Below, piece by piece: positions 1 through 9,616 of a stretch of 64,000 bases of DNA. Source of the stretch: CAIWHR01 sp963781285 (GTDB taxonomy: Bacteria > Pseudomonadota > Gammaproteobacteria > Burkholderiales > Casimicrobiaceae); contig CAWAFI010000023.1 of assembly GCA_963781285.1 (NCBI GenBank), positions 1 through 64,000 on the forward strand, written 5' to 3'. Numbering within the stretch: position 1 is the stretch's first letter; each line of letters opens with the position of its first letter. The translations under genes were made by a program, and so were the position numbers. A model generated the notes under the pieces. It saw only the letters and a program-made list of their open reading frames with translations, made no database searches and was not told the DNA's origin.

Positions 1-49
1 GTCGCAGATCATTTCGTTTTTGTTCGGATTGGCGATCGAATTTGACTGG

Positions 50-77
50 TTGACATTCGCTTTGGTTCGCTTATAGG
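50..77 (+). promoter_or_regulatory. sigma-70 promoter of the glycerol-type ABC operon
   Basis: TTGACA at 50-55 is a perfect -35 hexamer and TATAGG at 72-77 is a 4/6 -10 hexamer, with a 16-bp spacer. Transcription would start near 84, leaving a short leader before the strong ribosome binding site AAAGGAGG at 108-115, 7 bases before the ATG at 123. No operator was recognised. Confidence 0.6.
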
Positions 78-122
78 ATTCGGCAGCATTGGAAGTCATG
101 CCACTCCAAAGGAGGAACCGAG

Positions 123-1862
123 ATGAAGAATCAGCGGCTACCAACGAGCATCGCCGCGATCGTTCTGGCGATGGCGTTCGCCTCGGCAAGCCACGCCCAA
201 TCCGACGCGGCGAAAAAGTGGATCGACAATGAGTTCCAGCCCTCGTCGCTGACCAAGGAGCAGCAGGCCAGGGAGATGGAGTGGTTCATCAACGCCGCGA
301 AGCCCTTCAAGGGGATGGAGATCAACGTGCTATCGGAGACGATTCCGACGCACGAGTACGAATCAAAGACCCTGACCAAGGCTTTCGAGGAAATCACCGG
401 CATCAAGGTCAATCACCAGTTGCTCGGCGAAGGTGAGGTCGTGCAGGCGGTGCAGACGCAGATGCAAACCAACCGCAACCTGTACGACGCCTACATCAAC
501 GACTCCGACCTGATCGGCACGCACTCGCGGCTGCAGTCGGCGGTGAACCTTACCGATTGGATGGCCGGCGAAGGCAAGGACGTCACGCTGCCCACGCTCG
601 ACGTCAAGGACTTCGTCGGGATCTCTTTCACGACTGGTCCGGACGGCAAGATCTGGCAACTGCCCGACCAGCAATTCGCAAACCTCTATTGGTTCCGCTA
701 CGACTGGTTCAGGCGCCCGGACCTAAAGAAAGCGTTCAAGGACCGCTACGGCTATGAGCTCGGCGTGCCGGTGAACTGGTCCGCATACGAGGACATCGCC
801 GAGTTCTTCAGCGTGCACGTTAAGCAGGTCGACGGCAAGCGCATCTACGGCCACATGGACTACGGCAAGCGCGCGCCGGACCTGGGCTGGCGGATGACCG
901 ATGCGTGGCTGTCGATGGCTGGCGCGAGCTCGAAGGGTCTGCCGAACGGGCGCCCGATCGATGAGTGGGGCATCCGCATGGAAGTGGGTTCGTGCAATCC
1001 GTCGGGCGCCTCGGTCTCGCGGGGCGGCGAGACCAACGGCCCGGCCTCGGTGTACGCGATCCGCAAGTGGGATGAGTGGCTGCGCAAGTACGCGCCGCCC
1101 GGCGCGGCCGACTACGATTTCTATCAGTCGCTGCCCGCGCTTGCGCAGGGGAACGTCGCGCAGCAAATTTTCTGGTACACCGCCTTCACCGCTTCCATGG
1201 TCGCGCCGAAGAAGGACGGCAACAACACGGTGGACGACAGCGGCATGCCACTGTGGAGGATGGCGCCGTCACCGCACGGCCCGTACTGGGAAGAGGGCAT
1301 GAAGCTCGGATACCAGGACGCGGGTTCGTGGACGATGTTCAAGTCCACGCCGCTCGATCGCCGCAAGGCCGCCTGGCTGTACGCCCAGTTCGTCGTTTCC
1401 AAGACGGTGGACGTGAAGAAGAGCCATGTCGGCTTGACGTTCATCCGCGACAGCACGATCCGGCACCAGTCGTTCACCGACCGCGCTGCAAAGCTCGGTG
1501 GGCTGGTCGAGTTCTACCGCTCGCCCGACCGCGTGCGCTGGACACCGACCGGCATCAACGTGCCGGACTACCCGCGCCTGGCGCAGCTCTGGTGGCAGAA
1601 CATCGGCGACGTCAACTCTGGAACCTTTACGCCGCAGCAGGCAATGGACCGCCTCGCCGGCGAGATGGACACGGACATGGCGCGCATGCAAGCTGCCGAC
1701 GAGAAGGCCAAGACCTATGGCGGCTGCGGCCCGCGCCTCAATCCGAAGAAAGATCCCAAGGAGTGGCTCGGCAAGCCCGATGGTCCCAAGGCCAAGCTCG
1801 CGAACGAGAAACCGAAGGGCCAGACGGTCGACTACGACGAGTTGGTGAAGCGCTGGAAGTAA
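123..1862 (+). CDS. glpV: ABC transporter periplasmic substrate-binding protein, GlpV (glycerol) type
   Basis: Extracellular solute-binding protein of 579 aa that captures the substrate in the periplasm and hands it to the permeases encoded downstream. A Sec signal peptide is clear: basic start MKNQR, a hydrophobic core, and an Ala-rich end at SHAQ near residue 26. The length (about 580 aa, larger than the usual 430 aa of sugar-binding proteins) and the gene set that follows (two different ATPases, two permeases, a DUF2160 protein) match the GlpSTPQUV glycerol importer known in rhizobia, except that the binding-protein gene comes first here. The start has an excellent Shine-Dalgarno. Glycerol as substrate is inferred from the operon architecture; another polyol is possible, and no glycerol kinase or dehydrogenase lies in the window. 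Confidence 0.82.
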   Translation: MKNQRLPTSIAAIVLAMAFASASHAQSDAAKKWIDNEFQPSSLTKEQQAREMEWFINAAKPFKGMEINVLSETIPTHEYESKTLTKAFEEITGIKVNHQLLGEGEVVQAVQTQMQTNRNLYDAYINDSDLIGTHSRLQSAVNLTDWMAGEGKDVTLPTLDVKDFVGISFTTGPDGKIWQLPDQQFANLYWFRYDWFRRPDLKKAFKDRYGYELGVPVNWSAYEDIAEFFSVHVKQVDGKRIYGHMDYGKRAPDLGWRMTDAWLSMAGASSKGLPNGRPIDEWGIRMEVGSCNPSGASVSRGGETNGPASVYAIRKWDEWLRKYAPPGAADYDFYQSLPALAQGNVAQQIFWYTAFTASMVAPKKDGNNTVDDSGMPLWRMAPSPHGPYWEEGMKLGYQDAGSWTMFKSTPLDRRKAAWLYAQFVVSKTVDVKKSHVGLTFIRDSTIRHQSFTDRAAKLGGLVEFYRSPDRVRWTPTGINVPDYPRLAQLWWQNIGDVNSGTFTPQQAMDRLAGEMDTDMARMQAADEKAKTYGGCGPRLNPKKDPKEWLGKPDGPKAKLANEKPKGQTVDYDELVKRWK

Positions 1863-1898
1863 GGTTCTATCGCGGCCGGCTGAGCGGCTATTGCCTGG

Positions 1899-1928
1899 AC
1901 ACGGCGCCGGCTCTCCCCGGCGCCGTGT
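1899..1928 (+). terminator. strong hairpin after the binding-protein gene
   Basis: A 12-bp perfect stem (ACACGGCGCCGG at 1899-1910, complement at 1917-1928) encloses a 6-base loop and is followed by GTTTGT, a poor U-run. It sits 37 bases after the binding-protein stop and before the first ATPase gene. Such hairpins often act as partial terminators or 3'-end stabilisers that let the binding protein be made in excess over the membrane parts. Confidence 0.6.
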
Positions 1929-1964
1929 GTTTGTCGCGGACGGCGGCCACCGTCGGCGGGTACG

Positions 1965-3062
1965 ATGTCGCGACGTATGAGCCTCGCATTGACGGGCATC
2001 ACACTGCGCGTGGATGGCGAGACGCACATCCACGAAACAACCCTTGAGCTCGCCCCACGGGGCTTCAACATCCTGCTCGGCCCGACACTCGCGGGCAAGA
2101 CCACGCTGATGCGGCTGATGGCGGGGCTCCTTAAGCCGACCAGGGGCGAGGTCTGGTTCGACGGGCGCAACGTCACCGGCGTACCGGTTCGAAAGCGGCG
2201 CGTTGCGATGGTCTACCAGCAGTTCATTAACTACCCTCACCTTTCCGTTCGCGAAAACGTCGCCTCGCCATTGCGCGTCGAGCGGCTACCGGCTGCGGAG
2301 ATCCGCGCGCGCGTCGATCGCGTCGCTGAGCTGCTGAAGCTCACTGCGACGCTCGACCGTCGCCCGAACGAGCTCTCCGGCGGTCAGCAGCAGCGCGTCG
2401 CCTTGGCGCGTGCACTCGTGAAGGACGCTGACTTGGTGCTTCTCGACGAGCCGCTCGCCAATCTCGACTACAAGCTGCGTGAAGCGCTCCGAGACGAGTT
2501 GCCCCGCCTCTTTGCGGATCGCGACTGCACGGTCGTCTATGCCACGACCGAACCCGTCGAGGCGCTCCTGCTCGCCGGGCACACGGCCACGCTCGATGCC
2601 GGGAGGATCACCCAGTTCGGGGAGACCGGTGCGGTCTATCGCCGCCCGCTCGATCTGACAACCGCGCGCGCATTCTCCGAGCCGCCGATTAACACCGCGC
2701 CCGTCGTGAAGCGCAACGGCCGCATCGAGTTGACGGCGGCCGTGGGCTGGCCGGCCGATGGCGCCCTCGCGCGGTTGGCTGACGGTTCGTACACGTTCGG
2801 GCTCCGGCCGCACCTGGTGCAGCCGGCCGGGGGCACCGCAGCCCGCGCCGATTGGGTGTCCGTGGACGGCCGAGTATCGATCGCCGAAATCAGCGGCTCC
2901 GAGAGCGTCGTGCACTTCGAAATGCAGGGACAGATCTGGATTTCGCAGTCACACGGTGTGCACACCTTCGCGGTCGGTGAGATCGCGCCTTTCCGGCTCG
3001 ATGTCGCGCGCGGGCTCTACTTCGAATCCAATGGGCGATGCGTCGAGGCGGCGGCGAGTTGA
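1965..3062 (+). CDS. glpS: ABC transporter ATP-binding protein, GlpS type
   Basis: ATPase subunit (365 aa) of the glycerol-type importer. It has a Walker A GPTLAGKTT (residues 39-47), a Q-loop in VYQQF, a canonical signature LSGGQ (137-141) and Walker B LVLLDEP (158-163), followed by a C-terminal regulatory/TOBE-like region. The H-loop histidine is absent: where MalK-type ATPases read VTHD this protein has ATTE (Thr near 195). It pairs with the next gene, whose defects are complementary. An in-frame ATG four codons later (1977) is an equally possible start. Its stop overlaps the short gap before the next ATPase gene, so the two are co-transcribed. Confidence 0.82.
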   Translation: MSRRMSLALTGITLRVDGETHIHETTLELAPRGFNILLGPTLAGKTTLMRLMAGLLKPTRGEVWFDGRNVTGVPVRKRRVAMVYQQFINYPHLSVRENVASPLRVERLPAAEIRARVDRVAELLKLTATLDRRPNELSGGQQQRVALARALVKDADLVLLDEPLANLDYKLREALRDELPRLFADRDCTVVYATTEPVEALLLAGHTATLDAGRITQFGETGAVYRRPLDLTTARAFSEPPINTAPVVKRNGRIELTAAVGWPADGALARLADGSYTFGLRPHLVQPAGGTAARADWVSVDGRVSIAEISGSESVVHFEMQGQIWISQSHGVHTFAVGEIAPFRLDVARGLYFESNGRCVEAAAS

Positions 3063-3075
3063 TGGGTGGGCGACG

Positions 3076-4143
3076 ATGGCGCGCATTAGCCTGAAGGACC
3101 TCCGACACAGCTACCGCGAGCAGCCGGTGACCGACTCGGACTGGGCAGTCAAGCGGCTCGATCTCGAGTGGATCGACGGCAGTGCAAACGCGCTGCTCGG
3201 ACCGTCGGGATGCGGCAAGACTACGCTGCTCAACATCATCTCCGGGTTACTGAAGCCGACCGAAGGCTCGGTGTGGTTCGACGACCGCGACGTTACCGCG
3301 CGTCCGCCCGACGCGCGCAACATTGCTCAAGTGTTCCAGTTCCCCGTGGTCTACGACACGATGAGCGTCTACGACAATCTGGCCTTTCCGCTGCGAAACC
3401 GCGGCGTGTCGGAGCGGGAATTGGACTCGCGCGTGCGCGAGATCGCCGCGCTGCTCGACCTGGACGCGATGCTCGAGCAGCGCGCAGCGGGCCTCACTGC
3501 GGACGGGAAGCAGAAGATCTCGCTCGGACGTGGGCTGGTGCGATTGGACGTCGCCGTCATCATGTTCGACGAGCCGCTCACCGTGATCGACCCGCACCTC
3601 AAGTGGCGTCTGCGCTCAAAGTTGAAGGAACTGCATCAGCGTTTGCGCACGACGATGATCTACGTGACGCACGACCAGACCGAGGCGCTGACGTTCGCCG
3701 ACCAGGTCTTGGTGATGAACGACGGCATGATCGTCCAGGCCGGGACGCCGGTAGAGCTCTTCGAGCGGCCGCGTCACACGTTCGTCGGGCACTTCATCGG
3801 GTCGCCCGGCATGAATCTGCTGCCAGCCACTTTTGAGGACGGCGTCGCTCGCTTCGCCGGGTTTGCCGTGGAGGTCGCCACATCGCCGAAAACGCCGCTC
3901 GCCGACGCAAGGCTCGAGATCGGCGTGCGACCTGAATTCGTGCGCTTCGGCGCGGATGGTATCCCGGTGCGGGTGCTCAAGGTGAGGGACGGCGGCCGCT
4001 ACCGGGTCGTCGAGACGGCGCATGGCGCCACGACGATCAAGCTGCTGGTCGGCGAAGGCGATGCGCTGCCTTCGGAAAGCGGTCACTTGAAGTTCGACCG
4101 GGCGCATACGCAGCTTTACGCCGACGGCTGGATCGCGAGTTGA
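3076..4143 (+). CDS. glpT: ABC transporter ATP-binding protein, GlpT type
   Basis: Second ATPase subunit (355 aa). Walker A is GPSGCGKTT (42-50), Walker B is VIMFDEP (161-167), and the H-loop VTHDQTEA with His near 199 is intact. The ABC signature is degenerate: LSGGQ is replaced by LTADGKQ (140-146). The C-terminal third is a TOBE-like domain. The ATG at 3076 begins MARISLKDL, 13 bases after the preceding stop; upstream codons in the same frame only read through the glpS gene. Together with GlpS it would form a heterodimer with one normal and one degenerate ATP site. Confidence 0.82.
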   Translation: MARISLKDLRHSYREQPVTDSDWAVKRLDLEWIDGSANALLGPSGCGKTTLLNIISGLLKPTEGSVWFDDRDVTARPPDARNIAQVFQFPVVYDTMSVYDNLAFPLRNRGVSERELDSRVREIAALLDLDAMLEQRAAGLTADGKQKISLGRGLVRLDVAVIMFDEPLTVIDPHLKWRLRSKLKELHQRLRTTMIYVTHDQTEALTFADQVLVMNDGMIVQAGTPVELFERPRHTFVGHFIGSPGMNLLPATFEDGVARFAGFAVEVATSPKTPLADARLEIGVRPEFVRFGADGIPVRVLKVRDGGRYRVVETAHGATTIKLLVGEGDALPSESGHLKFDRAHTQLYADGWIAS

Positions 4144-4158
4144 CGGGCGACTGCGGGG

Positions 4159-5025
<867 letters not shown>

Positions 5026-5026
5026 C

Positions 5027-5827
5027 ATGAAACGCTTCACTTGGCTGGTTCCGTTGATCTACATCCTCTTCGTGCTCCTGCCAATTTATTGGCTGCTGAA
5101 CATGTCTTTCAAGACCACGAACGAGATCCTGGGCTCGTTCACGCTCTGGCCACGCGACTTCACGCTCGCGAACTACAGGAAGATCTTCACCGACCCGACC
5201 TGGTACAACGGCTACCTGAACTCGCTCGCTTACGTGCTGATGAACACAGTGATCTCGGTGACCGTGGCGCTGCCGGCGGCGTACGCGTTCTCGCGCTACC
5301 GCTTCCTCGGCGACAAGCACCTATTCTTCTGGCTGCTCACGAACCGCATGGCACCGCCCGCGGTATTCGCGCTGCCGTTCTTCCAACTCTATTCGGCGAT
5401 CGGCCTCTTCGACACGCCCATCGCCGTGGCCCTCGCGCATTGCCTCTTCAATATTCCGCTTGCGGTGTGGATTCTCGAAGGATTCATGTCGGGCGTACCC
5501 AAGGAACTCGACGAGACGGCGTTCGTCGACGGCTATCCTTTCTGGCGCTTCTTCATCAAGATTTTCATCCCCACGATCGCCGCCGGCATTGGCGTGACCG
5601 CGTTCTTCTGCTTCATGTTCTCCTGGGTCGAGCTGCTGCTCGCCAAGACGCTGACCTCAGTCGCAGCGAAGCCGATCGCCGCTACGATGACCCGCACCGC
5701 CAGCACGTCCGGGTACGAGCTGGGCCTGCTGGCAGCGGCGGGCGCGCTCACCATCATCCCGGGCGCTATTGTCATCTACTTCGTACGCAACTACATTGCC
5801 AAGGGCTTCGCCCTCGGCCGCGTCTGA
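5027..5827 (+). CDS. glpQ: ABC transporter permease, GlpQ type
   Basis: Second permease (266 aa), MalG-like, with about six transmembrane segments and an EAA loop ELDETAFVDGYPFWRFFIKIFIPTI. It starts one base after the stop of the first permease (GACTGACATGAAA), the tight spacing expected for subunits made in equal amounts. NRMAPPAVFALPFFQLY and the C-terminal FVRNYIAKGFALGRV are typical of this permease class. Substrate inferred as for the operon as a whole. Confidence 0.82.
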   Translation: MKRFTWLVPLIYILFVLLPIYWLLNMSFKTTNEILGSFTLWPRDFTLANYRKIFTDPTWYNGYLNSLAYVLMNTVISVTVALPAAYAFSRYRFLGDKHLFFWLLTNRMAPPAVFALPFFQLYSAIGLFDTPIAVALAHCLFNIPLAVWILEGFMSGVPKELDETAFVDGYPFWRFFIKIFIPTIAAGIGVTAFFCFMFSWVELLLAKTLTSVAAKPIAATMTRTASTSGYELGLLAAAGALTIIPGAIVIYFVRNYIAKGFALGRV

Positions 5828-5838
5828 GCGTAGCGTCG

Positions 5839-6135
5839 ATGAACCCGACGACGGTCGGATTGGGTTGGATGGCCTGGACGTGGCAGACGGCCACATTCTT
5901 CATCGTGATCGCGCTAACGCTCGTGGGGATGATCATTTGGGAGTGGCGATCGCCCGGCGGCGCGCCACGGCGCGGAGTGCTCCGTCTCGTCACGACGCGC
6001 GGCGACCGGCTGTTCATCTCACTCCTGTCTGCGGCCTTCATCCACCTCATTTGGCTTGCGCTCTTCGGCACCCCGCTCTGGGGCGCCGCCCTCGTTTCGG
6101 TCGTATTCGCGGTCCTCGTGTTCCGTTATGTGTGA
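5839..6135 (+). CDS. glpU: small membrane protein of the glycerol-type importer, DUF2160 (GlpU type)
   Basis: 98-aa protein starting MNPTTVGLGWMAWTWQTATF with three predicted transmembrane segments. Its position directly after the second permease and its sequence (WEWRSPGG... RGDRLFISLL... HLIWLALFGTPLW) fit the DUF2160 family, whose rhizobial member GlpU is encoded in the glycerol transporter operon. Its molecular job is not established; a role in assembly or stability of the permease is only a guess. Its presence is the strongest argument that this is a GlpSTPQUV-type system and not a generic sugar importer. Confidence 0.78.
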   Translation: MNPTTVGLGWMAWTWQTATFFIVIALTLVGMIIWEWRSPGGAPRRGVLRLVTTRGDRLFISLLSAAFIHLIWLALFGTPLWGAALVSVVFAVLVFRYV

Positions 6136-6304
6136 GCGGCAGGAGGGAGCAAGGCGCGCCACCTTGGTGCACCGCGCGCTGCAGGATGTAAGCCAAGCTG
6201 AGCGCGCTCGTGGCAGCGAGAAAGCAGACCGTCAATGCGACCAGGTTAACCCCTCCAACGATTCGGCTGAAGGCCGGGGCCGTGAGGCCGCGTTGAACGC
6301 CGGG

Positions 6305-6744
6305 TTACATTACATGCATGTGGAAGAAATACTCGGTCTCTTCCTCCACGCCAAAACCTAGACGTTCGTCGAAGTGCTTCGCGGAATTCACCTTCAACAC
6401 ATGTAGACGCAATGGTACACAGCGCGCCGCTGCTTCCTTTTGAAGTGCGGATACGAGGGAGCAACCAATGCCGTGGCCCTGGTAGCTTGGGAGCAAGCAC
6501 AGCATTCGGAGTTGAATTTCGTGGGGCAACCTCTCGACAATCAAAATTCCCGCGTCTGCCGCGCCGACCATGATGACACTTGCGCCGGGGTTGACACTGT
6601 CTTCGTCTGCCTCTCTACGGCGACCCTCTTCTTCCCAAGTACCCCTGCACCAATGACGTGGACCCGCATGGTTTGCTCTGTGACGTCGTAGAACAGAGAG
6701 GCATCCGTATTCCGGGAAGCACGCAATGTGACGGTCAGCGCCAT
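6305..6744 (-). pseudogene. GNAT-family N-acetyltransferase, frameshifted
   Basis: The acetyl-CoA binding half is clear in one frame: ILIVERLPHEIQLRMLCLLP, then YQGHGIGCSLVSALQKEA (the R/Q-x-x-G-x-G/A motif of GNAT enzymes) and the end YFFHMHVM. The N-terminal part, MALTVTLRASRNTDASLFYD then TEQTMRVHV, lies in another frame. The join falls near 6640-6660, where one frame reads GVLGKKRV and the other GTWEEEGRR. The start ATG at 6744 gives the usual family length of about 145 aa once the shift is ignored. Either a recent pseudogene or a single sequencing indel; substrate unknown. Confidence 0.65.
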
Positions 6745-7043
6745 GGACGTCTGCGACCGAACGAAAGACACAGAACCTAAACGACGGAATACACGGCGTC
6801 AACGAATGCCCGATGCCCGGCTGCTGGCGCCCCCGTGCGACGGCATGCACGCGCCTCGCGTATGCCGACGGTCCTCGTTGGACAAGCACCGGTCAACGTC
6901 CGCTATCGGGTGCAATGCCCTGCGACTGGAGTTGGCCGGACCGAGACATCTCGGACCGACGCGATGTCGTTTCGCCAACCACCTCCGGTATCCTTTACGA
7001 AGACATGGCTGATTACGGTTGGCCCCGAAGAAGGGAGGGTTTC

Positions 7044-7673
7044 GTGCTGAAACTGTTCTACGCTGCCGGTACATGCGCACTGGCCTCGCACATCGCACTG
7101 GAGGAAGCAGGTGCGGAGTATGACGCCGTGCGGCTCGACTTCCGCACCAACGAGCAGCGCAAGCCCGAGTACCTCGCAATCAATCCAAAGGGTCGTGTGC
7201 CGGCATTGGTCACCGACGAAGGAGTTCTGACCGAGACGCCCGCCATACTCGCCTTTATTGCGCAGAGCTTCCCGAGCGCAGGGCTCGCGCCAACGGCCGA
7301 CCCCTTCGCATTTGGTAGCGTTCAGGCCTTCATCAGCTACCTTTGCTCCACCGTTCATGTTGCGCATGCGCACCGCATGCGGGGGTACCGGTGGGCCGAC
7401 GATCCTGCCGCGATTGAAGAGATGCGGAGAAAGGTGCCCACCACGGTCGGTGAGTGTTTCGACTTGATCGAACGCGAGATGATCAAAGGACCTTGGGTGA
7501 TGGGCGAGGCTTATACGGTCTGCGACCCTTATCTTTTCACCTTGGCCCAATGGTTGGAGGCTGACGGAGTGAACCCGGCTCGGATCCCAATAGTCCAGGA
7601 TCACCGGAGGCGAATGCTGGAGCGTCCAGCGGTGAAGAGAGCTCTAGCCCAAGAATTAGGCGCGCCCCGGTAA
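7044..7673 (+). CDS. glutathione S-transferase family protein
   Basis: 209-aa cytosolic protein with an N-terminal thioredoxin-fold domain (LKLFYAAGTCALASHIALEE, the beta/nu-type active-site loop; cis-Pro in NPKGRVPAL; ETPAILAFIAQ for glutathione binding) and an all-helical C-terminal domain (YTVCDPYLFTLAQWLE). The GTG at 7044 is chosen because AAGGGAGGG precedes it by a few bases and the protein then starts exactly at the first beta strand; the frame stays open upstream but without homology-like sequence. No neighbouring gene indicates the substrate. Confidence 0.85.
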   Translation: MLKLFYAAGTCALASHIALEEAGAEYDAVRLDFRTNEQRKPEYLAINPKGRVPALVTDEGVLTETPAILAFIAQSFPSAGLAPTADPFAFGSVQAFISYLCSTVHVAHAHRMRGYRWADDPAAIEEMRRKVPTTVGECFDLIEREMIKGPWVMGEAYTVCDPYLFTLAQWLEADGVNPARIPIVQDHRRRMLERPAVKRALAQELGAPR

Positions 7674-8013
7674 TAGCGACCTCATCGCTTTCGTCCTGCA
7701 AAGAGCTGGTCTGCCCAGCACCGAGCTTGACGGGAAGATCAGGTCCACATCGTCGCCGTCGAAGCTGGATCGGCGCCACGCGAATGACCGGATATCTTCG
7801 CGTTACCCTCGAGTATCTCCAGTTGGCCGAGGCTGCGTGAAGACGCACCGCCATTTCGTTTTCGGGGGTCTTCTCACCCCTCCGAGAGTGACGATCGTGG
7901 AATACAGCGCGATTTGAGAGGTCGACTTTCGGTCACGGTCGCGTCTTGTGAGTTTTCACACAGCCTCGGTCGGAACGCGACATCGAGTTCGAAGTCTGCA
8001 CGCGACGAAATGA
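7674..8013. other. 340-bp gap between convergent genes
   Basis: The space between the GST and nitronate monooxygenase stop codons. I see no convincing gene, tRNA or strong terminator in it; open frames here lack a ribosome site and family-like sequence. Confidence 0.5.
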
Positions 8014-9054
8014 CTAGAGTCCGGCTGCCAATTCTCGCGTGAGCTGCGCGGCCGGCACTTCTTTGCATCCGGTCGCGTTCTGACCCGACCACAGTGGGGA
8101 AAAATCGCCCGAGCCTTCGGCCTCGGCCTTTGCACGCAAGGGAGCGATGGCCGAGGTAGCCAGTGGGAATGCGGGGGCGCAGTTGTTAATCGGACCGAGC
8201 TCCCTCATCACGTAATTCATGATTCCACGGGCAGGGCGGCCTGTAAACAAATTCGTCAGCGCAGTGTGGCGCGCGGCTTCGCTTTTCAGCGCTGCGCGAT
8301 GAATCGCGCTGATCGTGGCTTCGCGGCAGAGCAGGTACGCCGTTCCGACCTGCACGCCGACTGCCCCGAGCGCGATGGCGGCTGCGACGCCTTGCGCATC
8401 GGCGATGCCGCCGGCGGCGACGACCGGCAACTTTACCGCGCGCACGATCTGCGGGAGCAGCGCAAACGTGCCGACCTGCGTAGTCAGGTCGTCCGACAGG
8501 AACATGCCGCGATGTCCGCCCGCCTCCACGCCTTGCGCGATGATTGCGTCAACGCCGTGCGCTTCGAGCCAAAGTGCTTCTTCGACAGTCGTCGCGGAGG
8601 AGAATATCTTCGAGCGCCAGGATTTCCCCCGTTCCAGGAGGTGCGCGGGCGGTAGACCGAAATGGAAACTCACCACCGCCGGCTGATACTCCTCAAGGAC
8701 GTCTGCGAATTCGTCGCTGAACGGCGCGCGCCCCGGCCCGGTCGGGATGCCTGCAGAATCGATTCCGTACTGCATGTAGTAAGGTGTGAGCGCCGCGCGC
8801 CAGGCGGATTCGCGTTCGGCATCGGCATCGGGCGCCGCGTGGCAGAAGAAGTTAACGTTGAAAGGCTTGTTCGTTTGCGTTTTGATCGACCCCAGCTCCT
8901 TGCGCAAGACATCCGCAGTGAGCATTGCACAAGGCAGGGAACCCAGACCGCCCGCGTTCGAAACCGCGATCGCCATGGCGCTGCCCTGCGCGCCCGCCAT
9001 CGGTGCCTGAACGATCGGCAGTTCGATGCCGAGAAGTTCGGTCAGTTTCATCAT
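8014..9054 (-). CDS. nitronate monooxygenase family flavoprotein
   Basis: 346-aa FMN-dependent TIM-barrel enzyme expected to oxidise alkyl nitronates such as propionate 3-nitronate. The N-terminal strand IELPIVQAPMAGA, the GVEAGGHRG loop with the catalytic His, and the phosphate-binding segments VVAAGGIAD and GAVGVQVGTAYL are all present. FSSATTVEEALWLEAHGVDAIIAQG is typical of the class. The start at 9054 (MMKLTEL) puts the first strand at the correct place. It stands alone and convergent with the GST gene. Substrate assignment rests on family resemblance only. Confidence 0.85.
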   Translation of the reverse strand: MMKLTELLGIELPIVQAPMAGAQGSAMAIAVSNAGGLGSLPCAMLTADVLRKELGSIKTQTNKPFNVNFFCHAAPDADAERESAWRAALTPYYMQYGIDSAGIPTGPGRAPFSDEFADVLEEYQPAVVSFHFGLPPAHLLERGKSWRSKIFSSATTVEEALWLEAHGVDAIIAQGVEAGGHRGMFLSDDLTTQVGTFALLPQIVRAVKLPVVAAGGIADAQGVAAAIALGAVGVQVGTAYLLCREATISAIHRAALKSEAARHTALTNLFTGRPARGIMNYVMRELGPINNCAPAFPLATSAIAPLRAKAEAEGSGDFSPLWSGQNATGCKEVPAAQLTRELAAGL

Positions 9055-9327
9055 CTGTCAAAAACGTGCGTAGCGTCATTGGTCGGGCGGATCAGTTTAT
9101 CCCATGTCTATGCGCCGCCCGCAATGACCGCTATTGAGCGCAATTCGCTAAGCCCGCTTTTGGCCGGTGACCGCCACTCCCCGGTGCCTGCCGAACGGCC
9201 GGTGTCCGTCTCAAACGGATCATCGCGAGGAGCGCTCATGGCCCGGTCAGAGACGCTCGCTCGATTCGCCAAACCGGACCTTTAACATTCCCAAGAACGT
9301 CCCTTTACGGGAAAGATCGGGCGCTGT
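9055..9327. other. gap without recognised gene
   Basis: Upstream region of the nitronate monooxygenase gene. It should hold that gene's promoter, but no hexamers stand out and no small gene could be supported. Confidence 0.4.
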
Positions 9328-9606
9328 TTAGTGGGCATTGGCAGGGAGTTCAACAGCCGAACCCAGTTCCCCACCCATCGAAAATGGGAAAGTGGCGCCT
9401 CCCCGGTCGGTAGAAACCTCGAGCGCCGCAGTCCCGACCAGCCAGGTCTCGGGCCAATCGGGAGGTAATCCCAACCGGTACTTCGCACTGCGACCCCGTC
9501 GGCCGGGCAAGAGTTCGTAGCGGTCGATCTGGTACGCGAGTAATCTAGCCAGCGCGGTCCTGGATTGCCAGCGGTTCAGTTGGTGGCCATTCGCTAAGCA
9601 ACGTCA
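9328..9606 (-). pseudogene. possible C-terminal gene fragment (winged-helix-like end)
   Basis: A minus-strand frame reads NRWQSRTALARLLAYQIDRY, then ELLPGRRGRSAKYRLGLPPDW, and ends SMGGELGSAVELPANAH before a stop at 9328. The GRRGRSAKYRLG segment resembles the wing and last strand of winged-helix proteins, and the composition looks coding. There is a TGA upstream in frame near 9606 and no plausible start, so at best this is the tail of a truncated gene. Family not identified. Confidence 0.25.
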
Positions 9607-9616
9607 GGAGAACGAA

